64,000 bases of DNA from the NCBI GenBank assembly GCA_904063045.1, contig CAJFCJ010000018.1, positions 186,001 to 250,000 of the forward strand, given 5' to 3'. The DNA is from Dimorphilus gyrociliatus. Taxonomy: Eukaryota > Annelida > Polychaeta > Dinophilidae. A program made the position numbers and the translations under genes. The notes under the pieces were generated by a model. The model searched no databases, was not told the origin of the DNA, and saw only the letters and a program-made list of their open reading frames with translations. Position 1 is the stretch's first letter; every line of letters begins with the position of its first letter. Shown piece after piece: positions 13,801-24,944 of this stretch.

Positions 13801-16526
13801 CACAGCAGTATAGAATGAATAGCCCTCATCATGTAACATACCCGAGAGTTCCTGGTCCTCAAGAACATTATGCATCAAATGTTGAAGGCAGTCATGGCAT
13901 GTATAGTGATGTAAGTTGATATTTTTGTTTCTTTTTTTTCTTCTTGGAATCCATAGTTTCTCTCTAGGAAAATTTTTCAATAATTCTACTTTATAGCAAA
14001 CGTCCTGGTCTTATAGAAGACCGTTGAATACAACAAATTATTGGCAGAATAAAGTAAGCACTAATGATTTCAAAGAGCTGGACCAAAATTTGATTCTTTT
14101 AACAGTTGATAAATATTACGCTATTAGATAGCTGCATGTAAAAACATTAAAATATCAAATATTTAACAAATTTTTTTTCTTCCAGCCAAAGATGAGACAG
14201 GAAAAGAGGAGACATCAAGAGCTAGGACAAGTTCAAGCGTCCCAAATGAGTCATCACATGCAAAGATGGACACAACCTCCCAAATCAGGTAATGAAAATT
14301 CGATTTTGAAATACGTATGCCTATATAGTTGTCCATTAGGTTATCCACATCATCCATACGGAATGGAAAATGAACCTAGACAGCACATGGCTTATCCTAA
14401 TGTTACTGTAGGCCCTCGGACAACTGGTGAACCTGTTGGGCATCGATGGCCAGTTAGTCAGGGTTATCCTCATAGTCACATGATGAGACCAGCAATGGCT
14501 CCATCTGATATGGATCCCCAATACAGAGCTCGAATGCAACATCCTGGCATGCCAGAACAGCAGCAACAATATATGGCAAGAGCTCAAATTCCTCCACCAG
14601 GCCATTATCCCCCAGGGCATCCGGGAAATATGGTGAGATCTAGATTTAAGATTTCAAAAATACTTACGTCTGACGAACAGATGTATCCGGAGAGAATGAG
14701 ACGGTATCAAGAGCAAAATATGCAAGGAGTTATGGGAATGCCCAGACATCAATACCCTCAGCAGCAACAACAGCAGCAGCAACAACAACAACCTCCGCAA
14801 CAACAACAACAACCTCAAATGCAACATCAAAATATGCATCATATGATTCCAATATCATCGCAATCTCCTGGTGCTTCAACGGGAATGAGATTACCAAATA
14901 GTATGACTGGCATGAAATCTGATCAGGATTTGGATGACTTGTTGGGAGAGGATGGAAGCTTTAATATTCTTGATTTGGCTGAAGGAGATTTGGACTTAGA
15001 TTCAGATAAAAACATGTTTGACGAACATTTGGGCTTGGGAAAAGATACTCAATCAAAAACAGGTGCCGCTGAGAGCAGCGGGTTGCAAAAGACATCTGCA
15101 ACTGAATCAGCCGATAATCGTGGGGCTGCCCCCAACCCAGGGAAATCCCACCAAAACGGTGACAAAAAGAACGATAGCTCTGATAAGCCAGATGGTGCTG
15201 CTTTTTTGGATGGTGCTTTTGATGAATCTGATGATGACGATAATGATGAAGACATGGAAGTTGAACAGATAATGTATTTAGATGGTGCAGTTGATACCGA
15301 AAAAGACAAACCCAATGAAACCCCTCCAGCTAATCCTGATTTACAACCGGCTGCTTCCACACTTCAACAACTTGCCAAAGCACACGCTTTGTCAAGACAG
15401 TCCAGCGGCAGCCAGCCAAGTACTCCAACAACTCCTAGCAATCCTCCAACTCCAGGTCAAGGACAGGGGCATCCAAGATCACCTTTTGCAATGAGTCCAC
15501 GTATGACAGCTGCTCAGCCACAAAGTATGCCCCAAATGCCACAAGGCCAAATGAGAATGTCTATGCAACAAATTAGACCGGTACAGCAACCAATGCACAG
15601 GATGAATATTCAAAGACCCACGTATCAACAACAGTCTCAACAAGTTATGTCAGGCCAAAATCAATTTGTAATGTATCAAGGTCATCAAAATCACCCGATG
15701 CATCAGCAGATGTATTCTAAACATCCTAGTCATATGTATGTCCAACATAGAATGCCGAATTCTATGCAACAGTATCCAGGACAAAATCAGCAACCAATGC
15801 AACAATATGTGTCTCAGCCTCACCAATCACCTGTTCCTAACATTCAATCTCCTTTGAGGCCTGTACAGAGTCCAATGGGTCAAATTCCTGGCCATTCTCC
15901 TCATAACTCTTTGCCGACTCATAGTCCAATTCCATCAGGTCCAAATCAAAGTCCTGCTGCGGCTCAATCTCCTTTACATCATCCTGTTCCATCACCTAGA
16001 TCAGGAAGTGACACGCCTCAGCAGACGTCATCTCCAAGAGCACCGGCAACCCCAGGATCAGAATCTTTGGAACAATTAGAAGGAGCCTATTCATCATGTA
16101 ATTTAGAACAATCGCGAAGACAACAATCGTCAATTGGACAACTTTTGGGTCATCAGCCTGTCGTTCGATCGACTCTACCGTCCTATACGCAAGCTGTTCA
16201 GAGACCCCAAACTGCATCAGATATGCCAATGAATCAGCAACAATTTCAATATGGGCCGGTTAGTACCCCTCCTCAAGGAGCCGGTCCGGTTAGACATGTT
16301 ATGCGTGGCCAAATGTATCATCCAATTTCCCAATCACACCAGATGAGAATGCAGCAACAGCAACAACAACAACAACAACAGCAACAACAGCCACCACCAC
16401 AACATTCCCAACACCCTCAACCATCTTATCAGTACCAAAGGATGCCTGTTCAGCGACAGCCATACACTCAACATATACGACCGATGACTCCAAGACAAGC
16501 TGCTCCGATTAGACTTCAACAAATGG

Positions 16527-16570
<44 letters not shown>

Positions 16571-19500
16571 CCACCACCACCACTTCCTGTTCCTCCCAAC
16601 GCCATTGCTGTTGAAACCCCGACTACAGTTACACAGACAACAACGGCAGCAAGTAGTTGTGTCAATCCAACTAGCTCAAGTTCTAGTACAGGAGATTCAT
16701 CTTCGTCACCGACTGATTCTAAAGATAGAGCGCCGCTCTTACACGAGCAACCGCTACTGTTGCAAGATTTAGTTGAGCAAGAAAAGCAAGAACAACAACG
16801 ACAAGCTGAGCAGCAATCATTGATACCGGTTGATACCAAACCTACGCCTACTCCCGTAAATCCGGAAGTTTCAACTAGTCCTGCCACAACTGTACCTTCA
16901 GCGGCAAGATTTTCTTCTGCACCTGCTGCTCAACAGCATTCAAATGTACCTCATAGATTTGGACCTTATTCCGGACAAAACCCAAATCAAGATATTCAAT
17001 TACCGACTCCAGCTCCACCTCCTCCTCAGCCAGAAAATGATGCTGGTCAAGAGGAACGAGCAAGGTATGAACAATGGTTGCTGAGTACAGATCAAATTAA
17101 TACCTCAAATACTAAACATCTGGAAGATAAAGTAAATGGCTTAAGAAAGACGAAAAAGTCAGTTGCAGCAAAAAATAGACAAGCAAAAAAAGCTGGCAAT
17201 GAACCATCGGAAGCTGACCAACAAGAAATTGATAGATTAAATTCAGACATCTCGGGCATTCAGAGACAAGTAGAAGCAGCCAGAAAACAACAGAAAATTC
17301 ACCAACAACTTATGCAAGATTATCATACAAAAAATCAAGAACGTTTTGGTGCTTTGCAAATGCAACAACAAACCCAAAACGTACAAATGTCCCAGAATAG
17401 CCCAATGAATTCTCCGAGAATACCTGGTCAACCGCCTATTAGACTGCCGGCTCATATGAGGCAAAAATATGATGAGTACATTCAACAACGCCTTCGAGAA
17501 GCAAGTCAAGGCCCACAAGTCTTGACGAATGTTAGTATAATACATTAGAAACATAACACATAAGTGCATTCACATAATTATTCCCATGCTTTTATTTTCA
17601 AACTATTCTAAACCTCTTCTTAAAACGACAAGAGTCAATCTTTATAATTTCAGAATTTTATCCTTAGCACATATTCCTCTATTGCAGTAGGCACAGATCA
17701 GTAATTTTTGCTCTAGCATGATAATTAGTTTACGGCATGCAGCCCTACGTTAAGAGCGAAGACTTGGAGAAATTTGCTCTTTCTTTGCGCCTCTTAATTG
17801 CTCCGTCTGGTGCTAAACTTTCCCTCTTTCAGGTTTGGTGTGTACAGCTGGTGCATGAATTTATTCTGTTGAATGACTCGTTGACCGTGTCTAATTATCC
17901 TTTGCATTTATCATACATTTAAAAATACTGTATAATTTGTATTTGATTGGTATATACATCGTTATATGTATACTTGAAATTACATATTATACAGTATGTA
18001 GTTTTTTATATTTGATATAAGGCGTCAGAATAATTTTGATAGCTATTATCTTATCGAAGGATTAGGCTGGATGCTGGTTTGTCTTATATAGAAAGAAATT
18101 TAAATTTTTGATGTTAATTGCACAATGTAAAAATGTAAAAGCGTGAAATAGGGCACATTATTTAAAATAAGTAATATGGATATTAAATATTGACATATGC
18201 GTATAAGAATTATATTTATTAAACAGTCAGGAAGCAAGCCGAACGTGAAAAGAGATGAAACTAAGTACGCAGTACAACAGGTTTAAAAATTAATTAATAT
18301 TTACATCGTATCTGTTGTGAAATTTTGTTTATATTTCTCATTATGGATTCTACAAGACATTCCATGTAATTCACAGGATAAGCATCTTAATATTAAAATA
18401 AAGTATTAATTTTTTTCTGAAAAAAATATGTAATATTTTGTATCAATAAAGTAATCGTTATTTGTTTTATATTTAGTCTTAAGATGACAATTCTTTAAGT
18501 GATTAAAGGTAAACATTTCATTTTCAGGATGAAAATAACCCGTTTAGCGATACGTATCAACACAGGGAACACTTAGAGAAGCTGCATTTGCAAGAACAAC
18601 AGAGAATACAAATGGAGCAACATTTAAAACAGCATGGTGATTCGCCACAACAGCATCACAGTTTGTTTATGTTAATTTAAAATTGAGCAAAAGAGAATTA
18701 CACCTTATTTACACAGCACCAGGTCAATATTTGGATTTTCGGCCACGATTTACTCATCCAAATTTTAATCAAGAAGGACCACAACAGTTTGCTGGTCCAA
18801 GATACGCTGGACCACATGGAGGTCCATTGAGATATCCAGGAATGCAGCCGGAGGGTCAAAGGATGAGCTATGGCGGCGAAGGAGGACCAAGGATACCTTA
18901 TGTGTACAACGCCCCGTACGGACAAAGTAAGAATAAACATAGTTATTATCATGTGACAATAGAAGTGTTACGATTTCGGGATATATTTATAAATATGTGT
19001 TTTACTTTTATTCAATTCAAACAAATTATCAGATACGCCCCAATCTGCAGTATTTGAAGAGAAAGTAGAAGAAAAAAGAAAACGAAAGCGAGTCAAAAAA
19101 AAAAAAGAAGAAGGTTTAGTTGCGCTTGAAGTGTCTCTTTTCTGCTTCACGATATACTCACCACTAGAAATGGCATTTTACTAAAATTGATAAAATTGAA
19201 CTTTGAACACGAGATCGGCTGCACCCTTTTTTATACTAATTATTTATATTTTATTTTCAGATTTCATATTGACTAATTGTCTTAGTAGAGTTTTTGTGAG
19301 ATCAGCGAATGGTCTAAAGAACAAATATTAAGATATATACATATATTATGTATTGACTAATCATTAGACCAGTCGTTCACACGCTTGATGTTTTCAAAAA
19401 TCTGTCTGATATGATTTTGTTTTGCTTTATTCATATACTAACACATTATGAAATGAAAACTTACAAAAAAATTGTACTTTCAGCTTCCATGACAAGGATG

Positions 19501-22500
19501 TCGCCACCAAGTGCAATAAATGCACCAAATGCAGGAGCAGGACCTGTTTCTGACCTCCAAAGATTGGCTAGTATGCAACCACAGGTGTCTCCTTTACACA
19601 CCTCATTTCCCAAAGTATCACCCGGAGTGGGCAGACCAGAATCAGCTGCTTCTGACAAGTCGGAACCGAGTCGCCCTTCATCCTCCAGTGGAACTCCATT
19701 CAGTATCAAGCAAGAAAGAGACGGAGAAGATGAAGGAAAAGATTTTCTAGGTAAATGCTATAAATGTCATACACGTGATTAAAAAATCAAGTTGACTCGA
19801 TCTATAGTGAATTATCACGAAATAGGTGTGTTCATGTCAGCTACAAATTAAATTTGCTTATTGCATCCCTTTAGACGACAAAGACGCAGATGCTAAAAGC
19901 GTTGCTGGAAACGCTCTTTTAAAGCAACTTCTAAATAACAAACAAAAGGATAATAATGCAATGGAGCAAGCCGAAGGCTTACCACACTCTCACTCACCTA
20001 ATGCTGTACCGTTAACACCGCAACAACAACATCAATTGGCTCTAATAGAATCCATGCCTATGCATATAGAAAGAGAAGAATGGACAGAGCGACCCCCTAT
20101 GACACCACACCCTCTTATGCATCATCATGTATCTCCTGATCATATACATATGATGCCACACCAGGCCTTGCCTCCTTCAGCTGTTGTTATTCAAGATGAG
20201 GCAAAAAAGAAAGTGGGTCAGAAACAACAAAGACAAAGGAAAAGAAAAGAAGGTACAGTCCATAATAAATAATTTTAGATATGAGTTTACAAACGATATT
20301 TTTTAGATTCGAAGAAACGACAGAGGAAACAGCAAATGTCACCAGTAATGGCTCCACCACCACCAGGTGCAGGCGCTCCAGCTCGCCAAATAGATGATTA
20401 CAATACCGCAGTTGTAGAACAGGTTAGACATTGTAATTAACTGTATAAACTGAATTCAATATGTTGTGTATAGGTAATGGGACATTTACGTTCTCTTCCT
20501 GGATGTCATCTGGAGGAACCAGAAGTACTATTCAATAATAGCGTTGTTCCTGTTAAGGGCCAACCAAATAACTTTGCCCAATCAACCATTTTGACAGGAA
20601 ATTATGGCAAAGCTGTCATAACTATAGATAAAGAAAAATTACCGGCTGTTGATTTTTATGGAACTGGAAAATTTAAGGTTCAAAAAGAAACACATAAAGA
20701 TGAGAATGAAGAACATTTTACACTACCAAAAGTAGACTCTGAAAGTAATATGGATAGTGAAGTTACACGAGGAGTAAATGAATGCTTTGAGAATGGTTCG
20801 TATTTGTCAATAAATAAATACATAGTTAAAGTGTACATATTTACTATTTTAGGTGACGGAGGTCAAGCTTCAGATAAAGAAAACTCAATTGTTCATCAAG
20901 CTATTCCTTCAATAACACCTCCTCTCATACCACCACAAAATAATCTTACGAATAGAATTTATATGATGTCAAGGTATGAGAGTGCTTTTAAATGTTATTT
21001 TTTTGCTATTATGAGCTATATTTTTACACAGGAATAGTAATCAGTCTCCATGTACTGTGGTATCCATGTCACCGCCAGCTGATTGTTCTGAAAATGATAA
21101 TCTGATTAAGCTTATCAGGCCAAGTGAATTAAAAATTACCAAAGATCGCATTGATTGTAGCAGTCCTGAAGTACCTCTTATTCGTCCTATAGCAAGACGA
21201 GGTAAGTGACAATTTTATCAGAAATTTGGGTAAATAAAATTTATACTTGTTCATATTAGCTCTAAATCTAAGTACAATTCCACCTGTTGAATCGGACCAA
21301 TTAAGTCTTGGTAAGAATTCAACGATTTCTGGAATCTTAGAGCCAGAATCACAACCGCCAATGACGCCAGACTTGCCGTTTAAAGCAAGGGACACAACTA
21401 AAGATCAAACAGAAGTAACCTTAACGTTAAGTGTTAAAGCTCCTGAGGATATTAATTCAGTTCTTAACACTTTGGCGGATCTATTGAAAATTTCTGTACC
21501 TCCAACTTATGAAATTTCCCGATCACCATCACCAGAGGCTGTTTCATCCGGACAAAGCAATGTTACAAGTAAGCATTACTTTATAGATATTCAATATTTA
21601 CTAATTACAATATTATTTCAGTGAAAGAGGATGCTGTCAATATTCAATCACTTATTAAGTCAAAGCCTAGAATGTGTAAAAATTGTGACATGATGATACT
21701 GAAATCGGCTGTCAAGAAGAGAAAGAGTGACTATTTGAACAAAGATGAATTTGACTACGAGGACGAAGACCTGATGTTTTGTAGTTCAACTTGCAGTCAG
21801 GCTTATTCTCCCGAAGAATACTATAGAAAGACGAAGCTATATATGCAAATGCAAAAGGAAGCTTGCATGTCATCAACAGCCACTCAAACTATGATGACAC
21901 CAAATAGAAATTTTACCAGTCAGGTTTCACAAGAAAAAGTCTCTCCACCAGATTCGCCTTCGAAGCCCTCCTTAAAACTTCTTGATCCACCAAAAATGAA
22001 GAAACTACGAGAGGCTGGCTGGAAGAGGTGGAATATCAGTTGTGCAAAAGAATTTAAGCCTACGGATCCATTGTCAAAGGAAGAAGTGAAAGAATTAATG
22101 CAAAAAATGGGTGTTGCAATAAAAATTCGACCAACTCCTGAAGATGTAAGAAAATGCTGTTTCTGTGGTCATCTAGGCGATGGAAAAACAGATGGACCAG
22201 GAAGGCTATTAAACTATGACGTGTCAGTCTGGGTGCATCTAAATTGCGCTCTCTGGTCATCTGAGGTGTATGAGACAATGAATGGTAGTTTAATCCATGT
22301 TACTGATGCTTTAAAGAGAGGCTCATCAGTAAAATGTACCAAATGTAAACGACCTGGAGCAACTTTATCCTGTTTCAAAACTAATTGCGCAGCTCCTTTT
22401 CACGTCAGGTGTGCAAAAGTTGAGGGATGTACATTTTTTCATGACAAAACAATTTTATGTAACAAGCATAAAAATATGCCAGAACCTGAAGGTGTATTGA

Positions 22501-23766
22501 ATTCTTTAAAAGTTTTCCGAAAAGTATATGTTAGCCGACGAGAAACTGAACAAGTAGCATCCATTGTTCATAAAACTGAAGAGAAACAATGTAAAGTGAG
22601 GATAGGATCGTTAACTTTAGAAGCAGTCGGCCAACTGCTTCCTCAACAGATTTCATCAGGAAAATTCCATACTCAAAATTATATATATCCTGTTGGTTTT
22701 AGAACAAGAAGATTATACTGGAGTTATAGAACTGTACATGCCCGTTGCCGATATGATTGCTCTATAGACGAAGAAAATGGAGAACCAAAATTCACTGTTT
22801 CCACTCATGAACCTGGAATTGAAGACGAAACTTTTAGTGGACAAACTCCAGGCTTGGCCTGGTTTCCTATTCTCAGAGCGGTGGAGAAGTTGCGTCAAAA
22901 AGCTGAACTAGTTAATATGTTTCCTGCTTTTATCTCAGGCGAACAACTATTTGGCTTGTCAGAACCTTTAATTGTAAGAGTATTGGAATCCCTGCCATGC
23001 GCAGAAATGCTGACAGGTTATAATTCCAAGTTTGGTAGAACACCGTTTATCGAACCGCCTTTGGCTATTAACCCAACCGGATGTGCCCGATCAGAACCAA
23101 AAATGCAAACTCATATGAAAACTAGACCGCTCCCAGGAATGAGCTCTAATTTGAATACGAGTCCTACTCGACACCCACATCAAAGTGCAAGCAACGCAAT
23201 GTCTTCACTAGATTTGTACAACAAACATTTTGTTCATTCCAAGTCCCAACAGTACAAAAAATTGAAGGTAGAATGGAGGTGTAACGTATACTTAAGAAGA
23301 AGCAATATTCAAGGTCTAGGGTTGTATGCTGCAAGAGATTTAGAAAAACATACTATGGTAATAGAATACGTTGGAGAACAAATTCGTGCTGAGTTATGCG
23401 ACATTCGTGAAAGATTATATGAACAGCAAAACAGAGGTGTATATATGTTCAGACTTAACGATTCATATGTAATAGACGCTACAATGTGTGGTGGACCTGC
23501 GAGATATATAAATCATTCATGTAATCCAAATTGTGTTGCTGAGGTAGTACCTTTTGAAAGAGGTGAATTAAAAATTATAATAATAGCTAAACGAAGAATT
23601 ACGCGAGGCGAGGAGGTAAGACATTTTGACTTTTAAAGCTTGCAGTTTATAATAATTTGTTTTTTTTTTATAGTTAACGTACGACTACAAATTTGACTTT
23701 GAAGATGATCAGCATAAAATACCGTGCCTTTGCTCTTCGTCCAACTGTCGGAAGTGGATGAATTAA
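4886..23766 (+). CDS. Histone H3K4 methyltransferase, KMT2C/KMT2D (Trr/LPT) type
   Basis: Thirty exons: 4886–5597, 5648–5747, 5797–6021, 6079–7597, 7655–7759, 7811–8157, 9554–9666, 9737–9977, 10111–10385, 10442–10695, 10752–10833, 10888–11138, 11189–11333, 11863–13910, 13997–14053, 14186–14288, 14340–14632, 14681–17530, 18528–18660, 18723–18926, 19033–19113, 19484–19750, 19875–20252, 20307–20422, 20474–20795, 20853–20973, 21032–21201, 21260–21568, 21622–23615, 23674–23766. They keep frame throughout (4,635 aa). Order: AT-hook-like GRSRGRPKK (~110), extended PHD (~275–470), two PHD clusters (~480–670 and 853–1030), HMG box (~1590–1670), Gln-rich linkers, extended PHD2 (~4118–4223), FYRN/FYRC (~4260–4400), WIN motif GCARSE (~4427), SET (~4490–4620, with YINHSC) and post-SET ending CRKWMN. 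The family mono-methylates H3K4 at enhancers with WDR5/RbBP5/ASH2L/DPY30 and UTX. Weakest junction: donor GTTGGT after 10695. Confidence 0.93.
7760..7810 (+). other. 51-nt stop-free intron of KMT2C/D
   Basis: GT–AG intron between the codons for VK and LNQ in the second PHD cluster. Its length is a multiple of three and it has no in-frame stop, so retention would insert 17 residues between conserved PHD segments. Family members have no insert here, which is why I call it an intron. Confidence 0.65.
8176..9361 (-). CDS. Kelch-repeat protein nested in a KMT2C/D intron
   Basis: Two exons, 9217–9361 and 8176–9158, joined in phase 1 (donor GTAGAG, acceptor TTCTTATAG), 375 aa. It lies wholly inside the 1.4-kb KMT2C/D intron 8158–9553, on the opposite strand; its stop is 18 bp from the host splice donor. 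From about residue 75 there are at least five kelch blades, each with a hydrophobic strand ending in GG (FFLGG, FVIGG, YISGG, YIIGG, YVIGG) and a downstream W or Y/W pair. This predicts a beta-propeller, usually a protein-interaction or Cul3-substrate module. No BTB or BACK domain is encoded, so it is a kelch-only protein (KLHDC-like) or a KLHL relative that lost its N-terminal half. The start ATG has upstream sequence without a competing in-frame ATG that I could see. Its own intron shows it is not a recent processed retrocopy. Confidence 0.85.
11334..11862 (+). other. Long KMT2C/D intron, no gene seen
   Basis: 529-nt intron, about ten times the local norm. It is AT-rich, with no exon or nested gene that I can identify on either strand. 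Confidence 0.6.
13014..13215 (+). repeat. Degenerate CAGGCT-type hexanucleotide repeat coding Gln-Ala repeats
   Basis: Inside KMT2C/D exon 14, about 33 hexamers alternate CAG/CAA with GCT/GCC/GCG/GCA and encode an almost uninterrupted (Gln-Ala)n tract at about residues 1840–1908. Synonymous codons vary from unit to unit, which argues that the tract is not a fresh slippage product. Lys and Val replace Ala-side or Gln-side residues at a few places near the ends. Confidence 0.9.
14289..14339 (+). other. 51-nt stop-free intron of KMT2C/D
   Basis: GTAATG donor and CCATTAG acceptor; splicing rebuilds a glycine codon. The intron is 3n long and open in frame, so retention would add 17 residues in the disordered Gln/Pro-rich part. 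Confidence 0.55.
14633..14680 (+). other. 48-nt stop-free intron of KMT2C/D
   Basis: GTGAGA donor after an ATG codon and a GAACAG acceptor. It is open in frame and 3n. Its upstream and downstream flanks are Pro/Gln/Met-rich while its own translation is Lys/Ser/Ile-rich, which supports intron status, but it would be among the shortest introns here. Confidence 0.5.
14759..14816 (+). repeat. CAG/CAA polyglutamine tract 1 in KMT2C/D
   Basis: A run of CAG and CAA codons interrupted by Pro pairs. Mixed glutamine codons slow slippage. Confidence 0.85.
16351..16575 (+). repeat. CAA-rich polyglutamine tracts 2 and 3 in KMT2C/D
   Basis: Two runs, at about 16351–16392 and 16525–16572, made almost only of CAA codons and each followed by a short polyproline stretch. 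The near-pure CAA makeup suggests these two are younger or more slippage-prone than tract 1, which mixes CAG and CAA. Confidence 0.85.
17743..17832 (+). other. Possible KMT2C/D cassette exon A
   Basis: In the 997-nt intron 17531–18527. An acceptor (GGCATGCAG) at 17742 and a donor (GTTTGG) at 17833 bound 90 nt that are open in the host frame (phase 0 at both ends, 30 codons, beginning [16 protein letters not shown]) and GC-richer than the surrounding intron. Both splice sites are imperfect, and I do not recognise the peptide as part of the family. Confidence 0.35.
18227..18280 (+). other. Possible KMT2C/D cassette exon B
   Basis: Same intron. An acceptor (TTATTAAACAG) and a donor (CAG|GTTTAA) bound 54 nt, phase 0 at both ends, open in the host frame: 18 mostly charged residues ([18 protein letters not shown]). 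It could be included or skipped without disturbing the frame. Confidence 0.4.
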
Positions 23767-23981
23767 TTAATTGTAAATAACTAGAACATTTATTGCATGC
23801 TAAGAAATTATATCTTTTTATAATATGGACTATGTTTTTCAAAAAGCTGCATATTTATGCTGTGCATGTATAGTTATTGTAATCCAAATTGTACAATTTG
23901 CTATAAGCCGTTTATTTAACGAATGTTTTTTTTTTTACAACGAAATATTACGTTTAAGAGAAGCAATATTATGTTACACAA

Positions 23982-24944
23982 TTAATCAAACTGTCCTTTA
24001 TAAAATAACATAACGCTGCCTGTCACTCCGCAAGCCGAAAGTACTGGGAGAAAACCATGAACTTTTGTGCCTAGTAGTCTAAGGTTTAATGCTTCACCCC
24101 AGAAATGCTTTTCACAACCAAACGATAACATTGACCTATCAATGTCAACATACATGTATAGAAGGGTTGGCAGGCAAGATTCTTCTTTCATATGTCCAGG
24201 ATAGTGTTTGACTATTTGATTATTATGAAATATGGTCTTTCCTATTAAATCGAATGCAACAGACGATTTCGTTCGGCCAACAATGAAACGACTTTCAATT
24301 CCATCTAGGGAGTCTAACTCACCATTTGACAAACCAATACTGAAGAAAGCATTTGAATTTCTATATTGATTTGATGGCCACATAATCGCAAAGGCATGCT
24401 TTCCACTTGTTAATAGGAGGTCAAGTTCGGCAACTGAGGAGACAGATTCGGTAGTATGAATCATCTAAATATTAAAAAGAATGATCATTACAATGGAATC
24501 TACATTATTAAACTGAAGAAAATTTATTGTAATTACTTTAATAGTTTTGCAATTAACTCTCGTTAGTCCTTTTCCTATTCTTCCTTTTCTCCAATCAGTT
24601 TGTATTCGTGCCTTTGATAAGGGTACAGCAACTATCCAATCAGGTTGTTTAGGGATGTCTTTATTGAGTATACGTTTCTTTGTTTTTTTTTTAGCTTGGA
24701 AATGAAAACTATTGCAGTTCACATAATAAGTTAAAGAGCATAACAAAAGTATTAATATTCCAAATCCTGCAACCCCCAAAATAACTTGGTAATTAATTTT
24801 TGACCAACTAAAAACTTCTCCTCTCAATAAAGTATGAGAAATGATATCCTGGCGAACATTTCTAATTTTTAATGTTTCAGAGCTTCTATTGAGTTTATTA
24901 TTAATAGTTTTCAAATTATTCGCTGGCAATTGAGATTGGAACAT
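23982..24944 (-). CDS. Membrane-anchored SPRY (SPSB-like) protein
   Basis: Two exons, 24537–24944 and 23982–24464, phase 0 junction (donor GTAATT, acceptor ATATTTAG), 296 aa. I chose the ATG at 24944; the frame is open a few codons further but without another ATG. Residues about 52–75 are a strongly hydrophobic membrane span, followed by a Lys-rich stretch (KKKTKK). Residues about 100–296 look like a B30.2/SPRY domain of the SPSB group: GKHAFAIMWP where SPSBs have a G-x-H-x-W-x-x-x-W strand, a FFSIGLSNGEL strand, a FDLIGKTIFHNN strand and a C-terminal GFLPVLSACGV strand. SPSB proteins are E3-ligase adaptors ending in a SOCS box; this one stops right after SPRY, so no SOCS box is present. SPRY domains bind short peptides; the target is unknown. 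It converges on the KMT2C/D 3' end. Confidence 0.7.

Noticed and set aside
16334-16887. Minus-strand frames of Leu, Val and Cys runs
   Set aside because: Mirror images of the (CAA)n glutamine tracts on the coding strand.
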